Notes: generated from the letters alone by a model not told the origin. DNA of 64,000 nt from JAWVYT01 sp046483065 (GCA_046483065.1 JAWODW010000044.1:1-64000); one strand, 5' to 3'; positions 32,668 to 41,480 are shown, counted from the stretch's first letter. A program made the numbers and translations.

Positions 32668-33767
32668 TCGGGTTCTGTTCTCAGGAACTGTTGGCAGCGC
32701 CTCCCATCGCGCTGGGCGCCTCCAACCCTCCCCACCCCCCGTCGCCCGGTGCGCCGACCTCCCCCCCCGTCGTCCGGTGCACCCGTCACGGCGGACGGCC
32801 GGCTGACAGCGCAGCCACGATCATCCGCTCCCGCACGTCGGTGCCCGCTTCCACGAACCGGTGCCACGCCAGGTAGTTGGCCAGATACCGGGTCGCGACG
32901 CCCCGGAACCGGCGCATCCACCGGTGCAGCCGCACGGCGTAGAACTTGACGGCCACGACCTGCGGCGCGCTGATGTCTGCGTCCCGATGCGGAATCTCGA
33001 GCCGATCCGCCGCCACGGCCGGCGCCCCGTACCACCCGTAGCGGCTCATCAGCTCGGACCCGGGGCTCAGCCGGTGTCCGAGGGCCGCGACGATATCGTC
33101 CGGGTCGGGACGACGCAGGCCGACCACCGCGCTCGCGACGCCGGCCGCCTCGTCGCGCGCCACGAGCACCCAGACCGGTGTGGCATCGCACCGATGCCAG
33201 ATCCGGCGGCGCCGGGGTGGGCGGTCCAGGGCACGGCTCCCCTTCTCGGAGTGCTGGAACCAGGTCTCGCCGATGGCCACGAGCCGTCCCATGGCCGCAT
33301 CGTCGCCTGCGTCCTGGGCCGGAAGGATCCGGTGGCGCCATCGGAATGCCGTCGCCGGAGATATTCCCACGATCTGCGCGGATGTTCGGATGGGCAGCCC
33401 GTCCCGCATGCAGAGGCAGTACGGTGCCCAGGCACGCAGCTTCTTGACGTAGGCCAGAGGCGTGCCCGTGAAGTCGCTGAAGGTGCGACGGCAGCGGACG
33501 CAGCGATACCGTTGGCGTCCGGAGAAGCTGCCCCAGCGGTGGACCCTGTCGGCAGCGCAGCGCGGGCATGACGGGCGTTCGCCGAACCGCAGACGACGGT
33601 AAGTGGAGAACGGGAACGCCCCGGGCCGGACGGCCGGTTGTCGGTTCGTGGGCCGCAGTCCGGGCGGGTGGAGGTGTGCCATGGGTGGAAGGTTTGTGCC
33701 GGATCGGGGCAGGGGAATGGCGCGTCGGGACGAATCCAAACCCACAGTTCCCGAGAACAGAACCCGA
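32668..33767. mobile_element. IS1595-like insertion element with 24-bp terminal inverted repeats
   Basis: Left end 32668-32691 and right end 33744-33767 are reverse complements at 23 of 24 positions, each starting TCGGGTTCTGTTCTC and going inward. They enclose a single transposase-like gene. The 1.1-kb size fits IS1595-group elements. No convincing 8-bp target duplication is visible next to either end, so the insertion may be old or rearranged. Confidence 0.78.
32786..33682 (-). CDS. IS1595-family transposase-like protein, catalytic residues lost
   Basis: 298 aa, full family length and no stop or frameshift. An N-terminal zinc ribbon (Cys39, Cys42, Cys61, Cys64) is followed by CRRTFSDFTGTPLAYVKKL and a helix-turn-helix ending in ISPATAFRWRHRIL. 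The catalytic core aligns with IS1595-type transposases, with conserved SEKGSR (145-150), VLVARD (172-177) and WMRRFRGVATRYLANYLAWH. But the DDN triad is replaced: Gly138 instead of Asp in the A-D-E-T motif, Arg214 instead of Asp in C-S-D-G, and Lys246 instead of Asn in V-N-A-Y-H. It is probably DNA-binding but unable to transpose. Confidence 0.82.
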   Translation of the reverse strand: MAHLHPPGLRPTNRQPAVRPGAFPFSTYRRLRFGERPSCPRCAADRVHRWGSFSGRQRYRCVRCRRTFSDFTGTPLAYVKKLRAWAPYCLCMRDGLPIRTSAQIVGISPATAFRWRHRILPAQDAGDDAAMGRLVAIGETWFQHSEKGSRALDRPPRRRRIWHRCDATPVWVLVARDEAAGVASAVVGLRRPDPDDIVAALGHRLSPGSELMSRYGWYGAPAVAADRLEIPHRDADISAPQVVAVKFYAVRLHRWMRRFRGVATRYLANYLAWHRFVEAGTDVRERMIVAALSAGRPP

Positions 33768-33842
33768 GTCCCGTGCGACCTCGACACACTTGCTGCAGCC
33801 CGGGGCCCACGTCCCGACCGGCTCCTCCCCCCCCACCCTCTC

Positions 33843-34670
33843 TCAGCTCGCGGGGACGGGCTCCCCCAGCTTCAGGCGATCCTTCGTCACCCGGCACCGG
33901 CGGCCCAGCACCCGCACGCCGTCGGCTTTCGCTTCCGCCAATGCGTCCGCGAAGTCCGGGTCGATGGACCGTGCGGCCTCGATCCGGTGGGCGTCGTCGC
34001 GCTGGAGGACGAAGAGGATCGCCGCGCTCCATGCCACGCCGTCGTCGTCGATCCGGCCGACCACCTCGGCCAGCTCCCGCACATGACGGGCGCCCCGGGC
34101 GGTGACGGCGTCCGGGAAGAGGGCGACGCCGTCTTCCACGAGCGTCACGCTCTTGACCTCCAGGGCGAGTTTTCGGCCGCCGGGCGCGTCGCCGTATCCG
34201 GACCCGGCTTCCGCCACGCGGTCGGCAGCCACCTCGTGGCTGGGACCCACAGGACGGTGGGACGGCTCGCCGTCGCCCACCAAAAGAAAGTCGATCCGGG
34301 ATTGCCCCATGGGGAACTCGGCCCGGTCCAGTGTCCAGCCTTCGAGCTCGTCCAGAGCCTCGGCCTCCAGCGCCCTGTGGATCAGCTTGTTCGGCATGGT
34401 GGTGTCCACGGAGACGAGCTCCTCGCCGTCCGGGGACTCCACGAGGACGGCCGACCAGTCTGTCTTGCGTGTGGGCGAGGCCGCGTACCGGATCCAGACG
34501 CGCTTGTCGGGGATCAGCAGCTCCTCGAGCCGGCCGGGGTCGGCCATGTGGACGTCGACCACCTCGCCGGCGGGCAAGCGACAGCGAAGCAGGAAGCGGT
34601 TGGGGCGCTCGACGAAGCGGGCTACGATGAGCGGGCCCTGGAGCGGGACGTGGATCGTGTCGTTCGGCAT
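33843..34670 (-). CDS. sfsA: SfsA (sugar fermentation stimulation protein A)
   Basis: 275 aa. Family motifs in order: VARFVERPNRFLLRCRL near the N-terminus (OB-like part), HMADPGRLEELLIP, PNKLIHRALEAEAL, RIDFLLVGDG, LALEVKSVTLVEDGVALFPD and TARGARHVRELAE. The acidic cluster in DFLL, EVKS and FPD resembles a nuclease-like metal site. A Gly/Ser/Ala-rich insert (about 145-170) is longer than in E. coli SfsA (about 234 aa). The ATG at 34670 places MPNDTIHVPL at the start; 34706 is possible. SfsA was named for maltose metabolism effects; its activity remains unclear. Confidence 0.92.
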   Translation of the reverse strand: MPNDTIHVPLQGPLIVARFVERPNRFLLRCRLPAGEVVDVHMADPGRLEELLIPDKRVWIRYAASPTRKTDWSAVLVESPDGEELVSVDTTMPNKLIHRALEAEALDELEGWTLDRAEFPMGQSRIDFLLVGDGEPSHRPVGPSHEVAADRVAEAGSGYGDAPGGRKLALEVKSVTLVEDGVALFPDAVTARGARHVRELAEVVGRIDDDGVAWSAAILFVLQRDDAHRIEAARSIDPDFADALAEAKADGVRVLGRRCRVTKDRLKLGEPVPAS

Positions 34671-34781
34671 GCCAGCAACCGTGGCGGACCGGAGGTCTTC
34701 GTGCAAGCGGCTCCGATTGGACGTTCCCCGGAGACCCGACCGACCCGTAATCCGGCGCAGCGGTCCCCGGCCGCCGCGCGG

Positions 34782-35576
34782 CTATCGACGGGCCCGGAGC
34801 AGCGCGTCGTACCAGCTGATCGTGCCGATTCGGATGGTGGCCTCCCAGCGGTCCTGAGCGAACCCTTCGGCCCGGGCGGTGACCCGCACGCGGCCCGGCG
34901 GGACGTTGCAGAACCAGAACGCCCCGGTCTCCGTGGCGACGCGGATGCGGGACCACGTCCCAGCACCCGCGGTGTCCCCGGGCGCCGGGTCCACGCCGGG
35001 GTCCGAAGATCGGTCGTCGTCGAGCCGCTCGATCCGGACGACCGCTCGGGGCACCGGCTCCAGGTCGCTCCGACGACGGCTCACCCCCACCAGCACGCCG
35101 GTCTCCCACGGCCGGACCGGCTCACCACAGAGCTCTGCCCACGGCAGCTGGAACGCCGCCTCCCGGTCGATCACGTCGCCCATGACCCGGGCGGCGGCCT
35201 CGGAGACCACGGGCATCCGGATCGTGACGTCCGCAGTGTCGTGGGCGCTCAGCTCGACGGCGGTAGAGGAGGACAGGTACCCCGGCGGCGCGACGTGGAC
35301 GATGAAGGTGCCCGGCGAGGGGGCGTGCAGGAGGAACCGACCGGCGGAGTCGGTGGCCGCCATGTCCACGGTGGCGGAGGCCGTGGTCATCAGCGTGACT
35401 TCCGCCCCGTCGAGAGGGCGCTCGTAGTCGGCGCCGATTACGGTGCCCTGGACCGATTGGGAGGTGGCTGTGATGGGGACCGCGGCCAGCGCCAGGAGGA
35501 GAAACGGTGGCGCGGCGAAGAAGCCGGGCCCGGCCGGTCGAGGGGCGGAAGTCGGCCGGGTCGGCGGCTCGGCCAT
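34782..35576 (-). CDS. Secreted protein with CarboxypepD_reg-like domains
   Basis: 264 aa. After a hydrophobic N-terminal region (FFAAPPFLLLALAAVPITAT), a first carboxypeptidase-regulatory-like fold is seen (VQGTVIGADYERPLDGAEVT, then DSAGRFLLHAPSPGTFIVHV). A second half carries similar features: GVLVGVSRRRSDLEPVPRAV, then TETGAFWFCNVPPGRVRVTA. These folds occur as N-terminal modules of TonB receptors or as stand-alone adhesion modules. It starts 6 nt after the MOSC stop, in the aconitase operon. Function unknown. Confidence 0.72.
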   Translation of the reverse strand: MAEPPTRPTSAPRPAGPGFFAAPPFLLLALAAVPITATSQSVQGTVIGADYERPLDGAEVTLMTTASATVDMAATDSAGRFLLHAPSPGTFIVHVAPPGYLSSSTAVELSAHDTADVTIRMPVVSEAAARVMGDVIDREAAFQLPWAELCGEPVRPWETGVLVGVSRRRSDLEPVPRAVVRIERLDDDRSSDPGVDPAPGDTAGAGTWSRIRVATETGAFWFCNVPPGRVRVTARAEGFAQDRWEATIRIGTISWYDALLRARR

Positions 35577-35581
35577 GCCGT

Positions 35582-35836
35582 CTACTCCGCCAGCGGCTCG
35601 AGGACGGCCGCGTCGCCGACGCGGATGGCGCCGTCGTCGAGGACCACGCCGTAGGCGCCGCGCTCGCGCATCATGGCCTCCCACCGCTCTTTCTCGATGA
35701 TGGTGACCTGGCGTTTTCCGCCCCAGTCGGCGTTCCCTTTGATGCCGGTCTTCGCCACCACGCCGAGCTCGTCGACGGGCCGCATGGGGCCGTACTCCTC
35801 GGGTTTCAGCCAGAGCGCTTCTGCGCGGCCGTTCAT
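35582..35836 (-). CDS. Short MOSC-like protein with an apparent internal deletion
   Basis: 84 aa. Begins like a MOSC domain (LWLKPEEYGPMRPVDELGVV, then KGNADWGGKRQVTIIEKERW) and ends like one (GAYGVVLDDGAIRVGDAAVL). The middle half of the roughly 150-residue fold is missing, including the usual cysteine segment. The junction lies after EAMMRER and stays in frame. It overlaps the aconitase stop by ATGA (35833-35836). MOSC proteins handle sulfur for molybdenum cofactor enzymes; without the cysteine this one is probably inactive or has changed role. Confidence 0.7.
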   Translation of the reverse strand: MNGRAEALWLKPEEYGPMRPVDELGVVAKTGIKGNADWGGKRQVTIIEKERWEAMMRERGAYGVVLDDGAIRVGDAAVLEPLAE

Positions 35837-38100
35837 GCTGGCGCATCCTCCAGCCGCCGGATCGGCTTGTCCGGCTCCCACGCCGTCACGTACCCGGCGA
35901 TGGCCGAAGCCGCCACGGCGTACGGGCTGGCCAGGTACAGCTGGCCGGGCCCGCTCCGTCCCGGGAAGTTCCGGTTCTGAGAGCTGATGGTGACGTCATC
36001 CGGCGAGGCGCTGGTGCCGGGCCCCGCGGCGATGCAGGCGCCGCAGCCGGGCTCGATGAACTCGGCGCCGACCTCGTCGAAGAGGTCCAGGTAGCCCTGC
36101 TCCCGGCAGTAGTCCTTCACCTCCTGGGAGCCGCACTGGATGAACATCTTCACGTCGGGGTGGACGGAGAGCCCCTGCTCGCGGGCGGCCTTCAGCACCC
36201 GGACGTACATGTCCATGTCCTCCTTCTTCCCGGCGGTGCAGGAGCCGGCGTAGGCCATGTCGAGATGGATGGGGTCGTCGCCGAGGTGGTCCATGTAGCG
36301 GCCGTTGCCGGGGTCGCCGGGGAAGGCCACCATGGGCCGGACCTGCGACGCGTCGAGCTCGATGACCTTCACGTACTCGGCGTCGGGGTCGGACTGGAGC
36401 CCTTCGATGAGCGACTCGGCCTCGGCCCGGTCCATTCCCCGCTCGGTGACGAGGTAGTCGACGGCCTTCCTGTCGGGTGCCACGATCCCGGTGAACGCGC
36501 CGACCTCGGCGGCCATGTTGGTCATGGTGGCGCGCTCGTCGATGGAGAGGGTCTCCACGGCCTCGCCGCCGTACTCGATGATCTGGCCGATGGCGTGCCC
36601 GTCCTTGATGTACGGGTGGCGCAGGATCTCGAGCATGAAGTCCTTGGCGGTGACGTGCTCCGGCTTCTGTCCGTTGATCACCACCTTGAGCGACGGCGGC
36701 ACCCTCACGCGCACGTCCTTGGTGATCCAGGAGTTGAAGATGGCGGTAGTGCCGACGCCGAAGGCGACGCACCCGATGGCGCCGGAGTGGGGCGTGTGGG
36801 AGTCGGTCCCGACGATGAGCTGGCCGGGCTGGGCGTACTCCTCGAGCATCTTGGAGTGGCAGATGGCCTCGGAGCCGAGCTGGGCGCCGATCCGCTCGCC
36901 GTAGAGCTTGATGCCCTGCTTCTCGGCGAACTCCTCCTGCTTCTCCTTGAGCTGCGTGGCCACGTCGAGGAGCCCCAGCTGGACCCGCTCCCGGGGCATG
37001 ACCTGGTGCAGGTACGTCAGGTGGTCCCGGAACATGAGGATGGTGGACGCGTCGTTCACCTTCGCGTCCTCGCCGAGCTTCTCCTCGAAGAAGATGGCGG
37101 CCATGGGGGTGACGTACTCGTGGCTGAACCGGTAGTCGGTGCGGACGAAGCCGCTGTCTCCGGGCTTTACCCACGGGACGCCGTACTCGCCTTTCGCGGC
37201 GTCCACCACCCAGTTCCGGGCGAAGATCTTCTCCGCCACGGTCATGGGCCGCCAGCCGACCCGGTGGGTGCGGTGCGCGGGGCTGCCGTTGCCGGCGTGG
37301 TCGGCTGCTGCGCCGGGCGCGGCGGGCGGGTTGTTGGGCTGCGACGTGTTGGTGGCCTCTTCGGCGGCCTCGTCCGGCGACCAGCCGCCGGTACTGGCCT
37401 CGTGGCCGCTGGCGCCCCGGAGCCGGCGGACGTCCTCGAGGTCGTGGCGGTCGGTGCCGTCGTCGCCTGCCAGCTGCTGGCTCTCGAGCGTGGGGATCTG
37501 GATCTTCCCCTGGAGCCGGGCCACGTTGAACTCGAAGAGCCCGCCGTACTCGATGATCTCCCGGGTGATGGTGTCGACGCCGTCGGTGAACTCGCTGAGG
37601 GGGATCGCCTCCCCCGTGCGGACCCGGTCGATCAGAGAGAAGTCGGTGGACGTGACGATGCCCAGGTTCTGGCAGTTCTCGTTGTAGATCCGCTCGATGT
37701 TCTCGGCGATGACGACCCGGATCCCGGCCATCATCTCGGCGTAGGGACTCTGCTCCCGGGAGCTGCCCTTGCCGCGTCGCTTCCCGGCCACGCTACAGAC
37801 GAACCCGCCCTTCTTCACGCTCCCGCGCTCAATGGGCGCCTCGCCACCGGCCCGGAGCCCGAGGTAGGGGAACTCGCCCAGCGTCTCGTCGAAGTAGTAG
37901 CAGATGTAGGCGGGTGTGATCTCGTCGGTGGAGATCTGGTCCCGGAGGTTGGCCCGAAGCTCGGGGGTGAGGTCCAGGTCCTCGCCGTCGAGTTGACGAC
38001 GGATCAGGTCGGCGTCATCGACCAGGAACAGGACGCGGCCCTCGAACCGGAGATGCGAGGGGCGCTTCTCGATATCGATCGTCTGAATCTCGGAATGCAT
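35833..38100 (-). CDS. Aconitase-family hydratase with N-terminal swivel domain
   Basis: 755 aa. A LeuD-like swivel domain comes first (about 15-215: EGRVLFLVDDADLIRRQL, ISTDEITPAYICYYFDETLG, KRRGKGSSREQSPYAEMMAG). A Pro/Ala/Asn-rich linker follows (about 225-285), then the large catalytic domain (MTVAEKIFARN, GTDSHTPHSGAIG, AYAGSCTAGKKEDM, EPGCGACIAAGPG, SSQNRNFPGRSG). Cysteines for the 4Fe-4S cluster are in the GSC and GCGAC motifs. This order differs from typical AcnA and LeuCD; it resembles AcnB-like or dedicated 2-methylcitrate/isopropylmalate enzymes, so the substrate is uncertain. First gene of an operon with the MOSC and CarboxypepD_reg genes. Confidence 0.87.
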   Translation of the reverse strand: MHSEIQTIDIEKRPSHLRFEGRVLFLVDDADLIRRQLDGEDLDLTPELRANLRDQISTDEITPAYICYYFDETLGEFPYLGLRAGGEAPIERGSVKKGGFVCSVAGKRRGKGSSREQSPYAEMMAGIRVVIAENIERIYNENCQNLGIVTSTDFSLIDRVRTGEAIPLSEFTDGVDTITREIIEYGGLFEFNVARLQGKIQIPTLESQQLAGDDGTDRHDLEDVRRLRGASGHEASTGGWSPDEAAEEATNTSQPNNPPAAPGAAADHAGNGSPAHRTHRVGWRPMTVAEKIFARNWVVDAAKGEYGVPWVKPGDSGFVRTDYRFSHEYVTPMAAIFFEEKLGEDAKVNDASTILMFRDHLTYLHQVMPRERVQLGLLDVATQLKEKQEEFAEKQGIKLYGERIGAQLGSEAICHSKMLEEYAQPGQLIVGTDSHTPHSGAIGCVAFGVGTTAIFNSWITKDVRVRVPPSLKVVINGQKPEHVTAKDFMLEILRHPYIKDGHAIGQIIEYGGEAVETLSIDERATMTNMAAEVGAFTGIVAPDRKAVDYLVTERGMDRAEAESLIEGLQSDPDAEYVKVIELDASQVRPMVAFPGDPGNGRYMDHLGDDPIHLDMAYAGSCTAGKKEDMDMYVRVLKAAREQGLSVHPDVKMFIQCGSQEVKDYCREQGYLDLFDEVGAEFIEPGCGACIAAGPGTSASPDDVTISSQNRNFPGRSGPGQLYLASPYAVAASAIAGYVTAWEPDKPIRRLEDAPA

Positions 38101-38275
38101 GGCCTGCCGGGTAGGGGGTCAATCCACGGGATCAGGGCCTCGAAAGATGGCGGAAGCTGCGGGATGGTGGCAACCGGGGGCGGCGGCGCGGCCACCGACT
38201 CGCTTGCCCGCCGCCGGCCCGGCGCGGCATCTTGGTCGTCCCGCAGTCATCGCCGTCGAACACCGGAGCACCGCC

Positions 38276-39214
38276 ATGCGAGGCCACCTCACCGTCCCCG
38301 ACTCCCGCGCCGCTCTCACCGTCTTCACCGTCCTCTCGGTTCTCGCCTTCGTCGCGTTCCCGGCCGCGCCCATCACGGCCCAGGACGGGCTCAAGGTCTA
38401 CATCTCCGCCGACATGGAAGGACTGACCGGCGCGGTCACGGGCGAGCAGCTCGGCCCCGGCGGCTTCGAGTACGGGCACTACCGGGAGGTCATGACCGAC
38501 GAGGTGCTGGCGGCCATTGAGGGCGCCCGGGCGGCGGGCGCGACGGAGATCCTCATCAGCGACTCCCACGGCAACGGCCAGAACCTGCTCCTGGACCGGC
38601 TGCCGGACGACGTGATGGTGGTCCGGTCGTGGCCGCGGCCGCTCATGATGATGGAGGGGATCGACGAGACGTTCGACGCCGGGATTTTCATCGGCTACCA
38701 CGCGGGGACCACGAACCCCGAGGGCGTCCGAGCCCACACCATGTCCAGCGCGAACCTGGCGGGGGTGTCGCTGAATGGGGTCGACCATCACGAGGCGGGG
38801 CTGAACGCCGCCATCGCCGGGCACTTCGGCGTGCCCGTGGTCATGATCTCGGGCGATGACGCCGCCATCGCCGAGACCCGCGCCATCCTCGGCGACATCG
38901 AAGGAGCGGTGGTGAAGCGGGCCATCAGCTTCCACGCCGCCACCACGCTGACGCCGGCCGCCGGCCAGGCGCTCATCCGCGAGAAGGTGGAGACGGCACT
39001 GCGTCGCCTGGACGACTTCGAGCCGTACGTCCTCGACACGCCCGTCACGCTGCAGCTGATGTACAAGAACTATCGGCCCTCGCAGGTGGCTGCCCTGATG
39101 CCGGGGATCGAGCGAGCCGACGCCCACTCGATCCGGTATGCGGGGTCGTCGATCATCGAGGTGGCCCACGTGCTGGCGTTCCTGACGAACTATGAACCGG
39201 GGCTCACGCCCTGA
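38276..39214 (+). CDS. Secreted M55-family D-aminopeptidase-like metallopeptidase
   Basis: 312 aa. Signal peptide (about 1-36, LTVFTVLSVLAFVAFPAAPI) then a DppA-like fold: KVYISADMEGLTGAV (metal residues Asp46 and Glu48), ILISDSHGNGQN, IFIGYHAGT and MSSANLAGVSLNG. DppA from Bacillus is a cytoplasmic zinc D-aminopeptidase; this one is predicted to be exported, pointing to D-amino-acid peptides from cell-wall debris. Divergent from the aconitase operon. Confidence 0.9.
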   Translation: MRGHLTVPDSRAALTVFTVLSVLAFVAFPAAPITAQDGLKVYISADMEGLTGAVTGEQLGPGGFEYGHYREVMTDEVLAAIEGARAAGATEILISDSHGNGQNLLLDRLPDDVMVVRSWPRPLMMMEGIDETFDAGIFIGYHAGTTNPEGVRAHTMSSANLAGVSLNGVDHHEAGLNAAIAGHFGVPVVMISGDDAAIAETRAILGDIEGAVVKRAISFHAATTLTPAAGQALIREKVETALRRLDDFEPYVLDTPVTLQLMYKNYRPSQVAALMPGIERADAHSIRYAGSSIIEVAHVLAFLTNYEPGLTP

Positions 39215-39225
39215 CCCCGCTCGTT

Positions 39226-39262
39226 CCCCGGGCGACGCGGGGCCCCGGGCGACGCGGGGCCC
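39226..39262. terminator. Tandem 17-mer hairpin block
   Basis: CCCCGGGCGACGCGGGG is repeated head to tail at 39226-39242 and 39243-39259, and each copy can fold on itself (CCCCG/CGGGG). It lies between the converging ends of the M55 gene (39214) and the TlpA gene (39296), the expected position of a bidirectional terminator. Confidence 0.45.
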
Positions 39263-39295
39263 CGGCCGCACCCGGAACGGTGACGAGGTCGGACG

Positions 39296-39949
39296 CTAGT
39301 TCTTCGCCAGGTACGGCTCGACCTTCTCGACCAGGTCATCGTACTGCCGGGATCCGATGAAGAACTCCCGGATGTAGCCGTCGCGCCCGATGACGTAGCT
39401 GGTGGGCAGGGCCCGGAATCCCCGCCGGAACGGCTGGGGCAGGGCGCCCTGGTCTGGCGCGTGGGCGTTCACGGTGTTGGACGGCAGCCGGTGCGCCTGG
39501 GTCAGCGCCGTCGTCCGGTCCTCCTTCGTGAGCGTGACGACGGTGAGGCCGTCGGGACCGTACTCCTCCTGCAGCTGCTCCAGATACGGCATCTCCTTCA
39601 GGCACGGGCCGCACCACGTGGCCCAGAGGTTGATCAGGATCACATCGCCCTGATAGGTCGCGAGGTGCCCCTCGCCGTCATCCGCGACGAGGCGGTAGGC
39701 GAACGGCTCGGCCGGTCGGGCCAGCTCCTCGGCGGTGGGCCTGTCGGGGCCCGCGAAGGTGTGGCGCTCCGACCACGCGGCGTAGCCCAGGAGCCCACCG
39801 AACCCCATGAAGGCCACGCCGATGATGGCGCCGACCCACGAAAGCACGCGGTGCTTCCAACCCTCGCGGCGCACGCTGCGGTAGAGGACGAAGGCGCCGA
39901 TGGTAAGTGCGGCGCCGCCGATCAGAAGGGTCCCGGTGAGTGGTGTCAC
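39296..39949 (-). CDS. TlpA-type membrane-anchored thioredoxin
   Basis: 217 aa. Two N-terminal membrane helices (about 5-24 and 36-60) precede a thioredoxin-fold domain with the redox motif Cys113-Gly-Pro-Cys116 in NLWATWCGPCLKEMPYLEQL and the cis-proline loop ALPTSYVIGRDG. TlpA/ResA proteins reduce disulfides outside the cytoplasm, for example during cytochrome c or copper-site assembly. No cytochrome c genes adjoin it. The two-helix anchor is a little unusual for TlpA, which normally has one. Confidence 0.9.
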   Translation of the reverse strand: MTPLTGTLLIGGAALTIGAFVLYRSVRREGWKHRVLSWVGAIIGVAFMGFGGLLGYAAWSERHTFAGPDRPTAEELARPAEPFAYRLVADDGEGHLATYQGDVILINLWATWCGPCLKEMPYLEQLQEEYGPDGLTVVTLTKEDRTTALTQAHRLPSNTVNAHAPDQGALPQPFRRGFRALPTSYVIGRDGYIREFFIGSRQYDDLVEKVEPYLAKN

Positions 39950-40069
39950 GGTGGGGTCATGGTTGTGAGAAACGGGACGGGGGAGGGGCCACGTGGTCAG
40001 GCGGAGGCGTAGGGGGTGGTCGTGTGGCGAGCAATGGTTCTGGCAGCCGTGGCGCTCGCGCCGTGTTCA

Positions 40070-40341
40070 TCGGGTTCTGTTCGCAGGAACTGTTGGCTGT
40101 CTGGATGGGTCACGGATCGCCGGGTCGGCCGGAGGGTGTCGTGCCCTGTCTACGGCGGCTGTTGGCTGCTCGAATGGGACACCCGCATGGCCTGACGAGC
40201 CACGGGCGGGGACGCCTGGCATCGGACGGTGCCATTCGTGACAGGCCTGGGGCCAACGTATCCTGTTTTCGCTCCGTAAGATGCGACCCTGCACCTCGAG
40301 CAGAATCTCGGTGACCAACAATTCCTGCGAACATTCCCCGA
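40070..40341. mobile_element. MITE-like 272-bp element sharing the IS1595-like ends
   Basis: Left end 40070-40097 begins TCGGGTTCTGTTCGCAGGAA; right end 40314-40341 is its reverse complement with about five differences in 28 bases. Both match the terminal repeats of the IS at 32668-33767. The interior has no credible coding frame but carries a duplicated segment: CTGTTGGCTG...ATGGG at about 40090 and again about 40158. It is probably a non-autonomous derivative mobilised by a relative of that IS. Confidence 0.72.
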
Positions 40342-40478
40342 GTCATCCGGCGCGACGAACCGGGGCCTCCCCACCCACCGCCCCACCCACCGCCCACCCG
40401 ACTTGCCGGCCACCCTCTCTTCCCGCCATCCTTCACTCAGCCCCCGCCCGCGTCCACCCACCGCTGGAGGCGCGTGTG

Positions 40479-41480
40479 ATGTTCGACCGCTACGACCGCC
40501 GGGACTTCCTCCGTACCACGGGGCTCGGCCTGGCTGCCGTGCCGTTCCTCGGCCTGGACGGCCTGCCGACTCCTGTCCGACGCCTTCTCCGGCTACCCAC
40601 AAGCCGAGTGGCGTTAGTCCGGACGGCGGACCGGAAGGACGGGGTCCGCCGGGCCCTTGGGCTCCTGGATCCTGCCGGGATCGCGGGTCGGCGCGTCGTC
40701 GTCAAGCCGAACTTCAACAGCGCCGACCCGGCGCCGGCCTCGACGCACTCCGATATCCTGGAGCAGCTCGTCACGGAGCTGTGGGAGCGGGACGCGAGGG
40801 CCGTCACGCTGGGCGAGTCGAGCGGCCCCACCAACACGCACCAGGTCATGGAAGAGAAGGGCGCGTTCGAACTGGCCGATGCGCTGGGGTTCGACGTGGT
40901 CAACTACGACGAGATCCCGGACGGCGACTGGGTGCAGTTCGGGCCCACGGGCACGCACTGGCCGGAGGGGTACTGGTTGCCCCGGCACGTGGTGGACGCC
41001 GAATACAACGTGAGCGCGTGCTGCCTGAAGACCCACCAGTACGGCGGCGTGTTCACCATGTCCATGAAGCTGAGCGTGGGGCTCACGCCGAAGCGGATCC
41101 GGCGGGGTATGCACCGCTCGCCGGACATGCGCCGGATGATCGCGGAGCTGAACGCCGGCTACCGGCCTGACCTCATTGTGCTGGACGGCGTGGCGGCGTT
41201 CACGGACGGCGGCCCGTCCGAGGGTGAGCTGGCGTACCCCAATGTCATCCTCGCCGGCCACGACCGTGTGGCCATCGACGCCGTGGGGCTGGCGATCCTG
41301 AAGGAGCAGGGCGCCAACGCCGCCATCATGGACACGCCGATCTTCGCTCAGGAGCAGATGGCGAGGGCGGTTGAGCTGGGGCTGGGCGTCACAGGTCCGG
41401 ACGGGATCGAGCTGGTCACCGAAGACCCCGCCGGCGCCGACTACGCAGCGAGGCTGCGGCCGATCCTCGCGGCGGGGTAG
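40479..41480 (+). CDS. Tat-exported DUF362-domain protein
   Basis: 333 aa. The N-terminus is a twin-arginine signal (YDRRDFLRTTGLGLAAVPFL, Arg7-Arg8). The DUF362 domain follows: RVALVRTADRKDGVRRALGL, VVVKPNFNSADPAPASTHSD, NVSACCLKTHQYGGVFTMSM, PDLIVLDGVAAFTDGGPSEG and NVILAGHDRVAIDAVGLAIL. DUF362 proteins are often linked to Fe-S or metal handling; Tat export suggests folding with a cofactor before export. GGAGG lies 8 nt before the ATG at 40479. Confidence 0.88.
   Translation: MFDRYDRRDFLRTTGLGLAAVPFLGLDGLPTPVRRLLRLPTSRVALVRTADRKDGVRRALGLLDPAGIAGRRVVVKPNFNSADPAPASTHSDILEQLVTELWERDARAVTLGESSGPTNTHQVMEEKGAFELADALGFDVVNYDEIPDGDWVQFGPTGTHWPEGYWLPRHVVDAEYNVSACCLKTHQYGGVFTMSMKLSVGLTPKRIRRGMHRSPDMRRMIAELNAGYRPDLIVLDGVAAFTDGGPSEGELAYPNVILAGHDRVAIDAVGLAILKEQGANAAIMDTPIFAQEQMARAVELGLGVTGPDGIELVTEDPAGADYAARLRPILAAG

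Noticed and set aside
32660..33775. 8-bp target site duplication around the IS
   Set aside because: Bases next to the two ends (…GCCCA and GTCCC…) do not match; no duplication could be supported.
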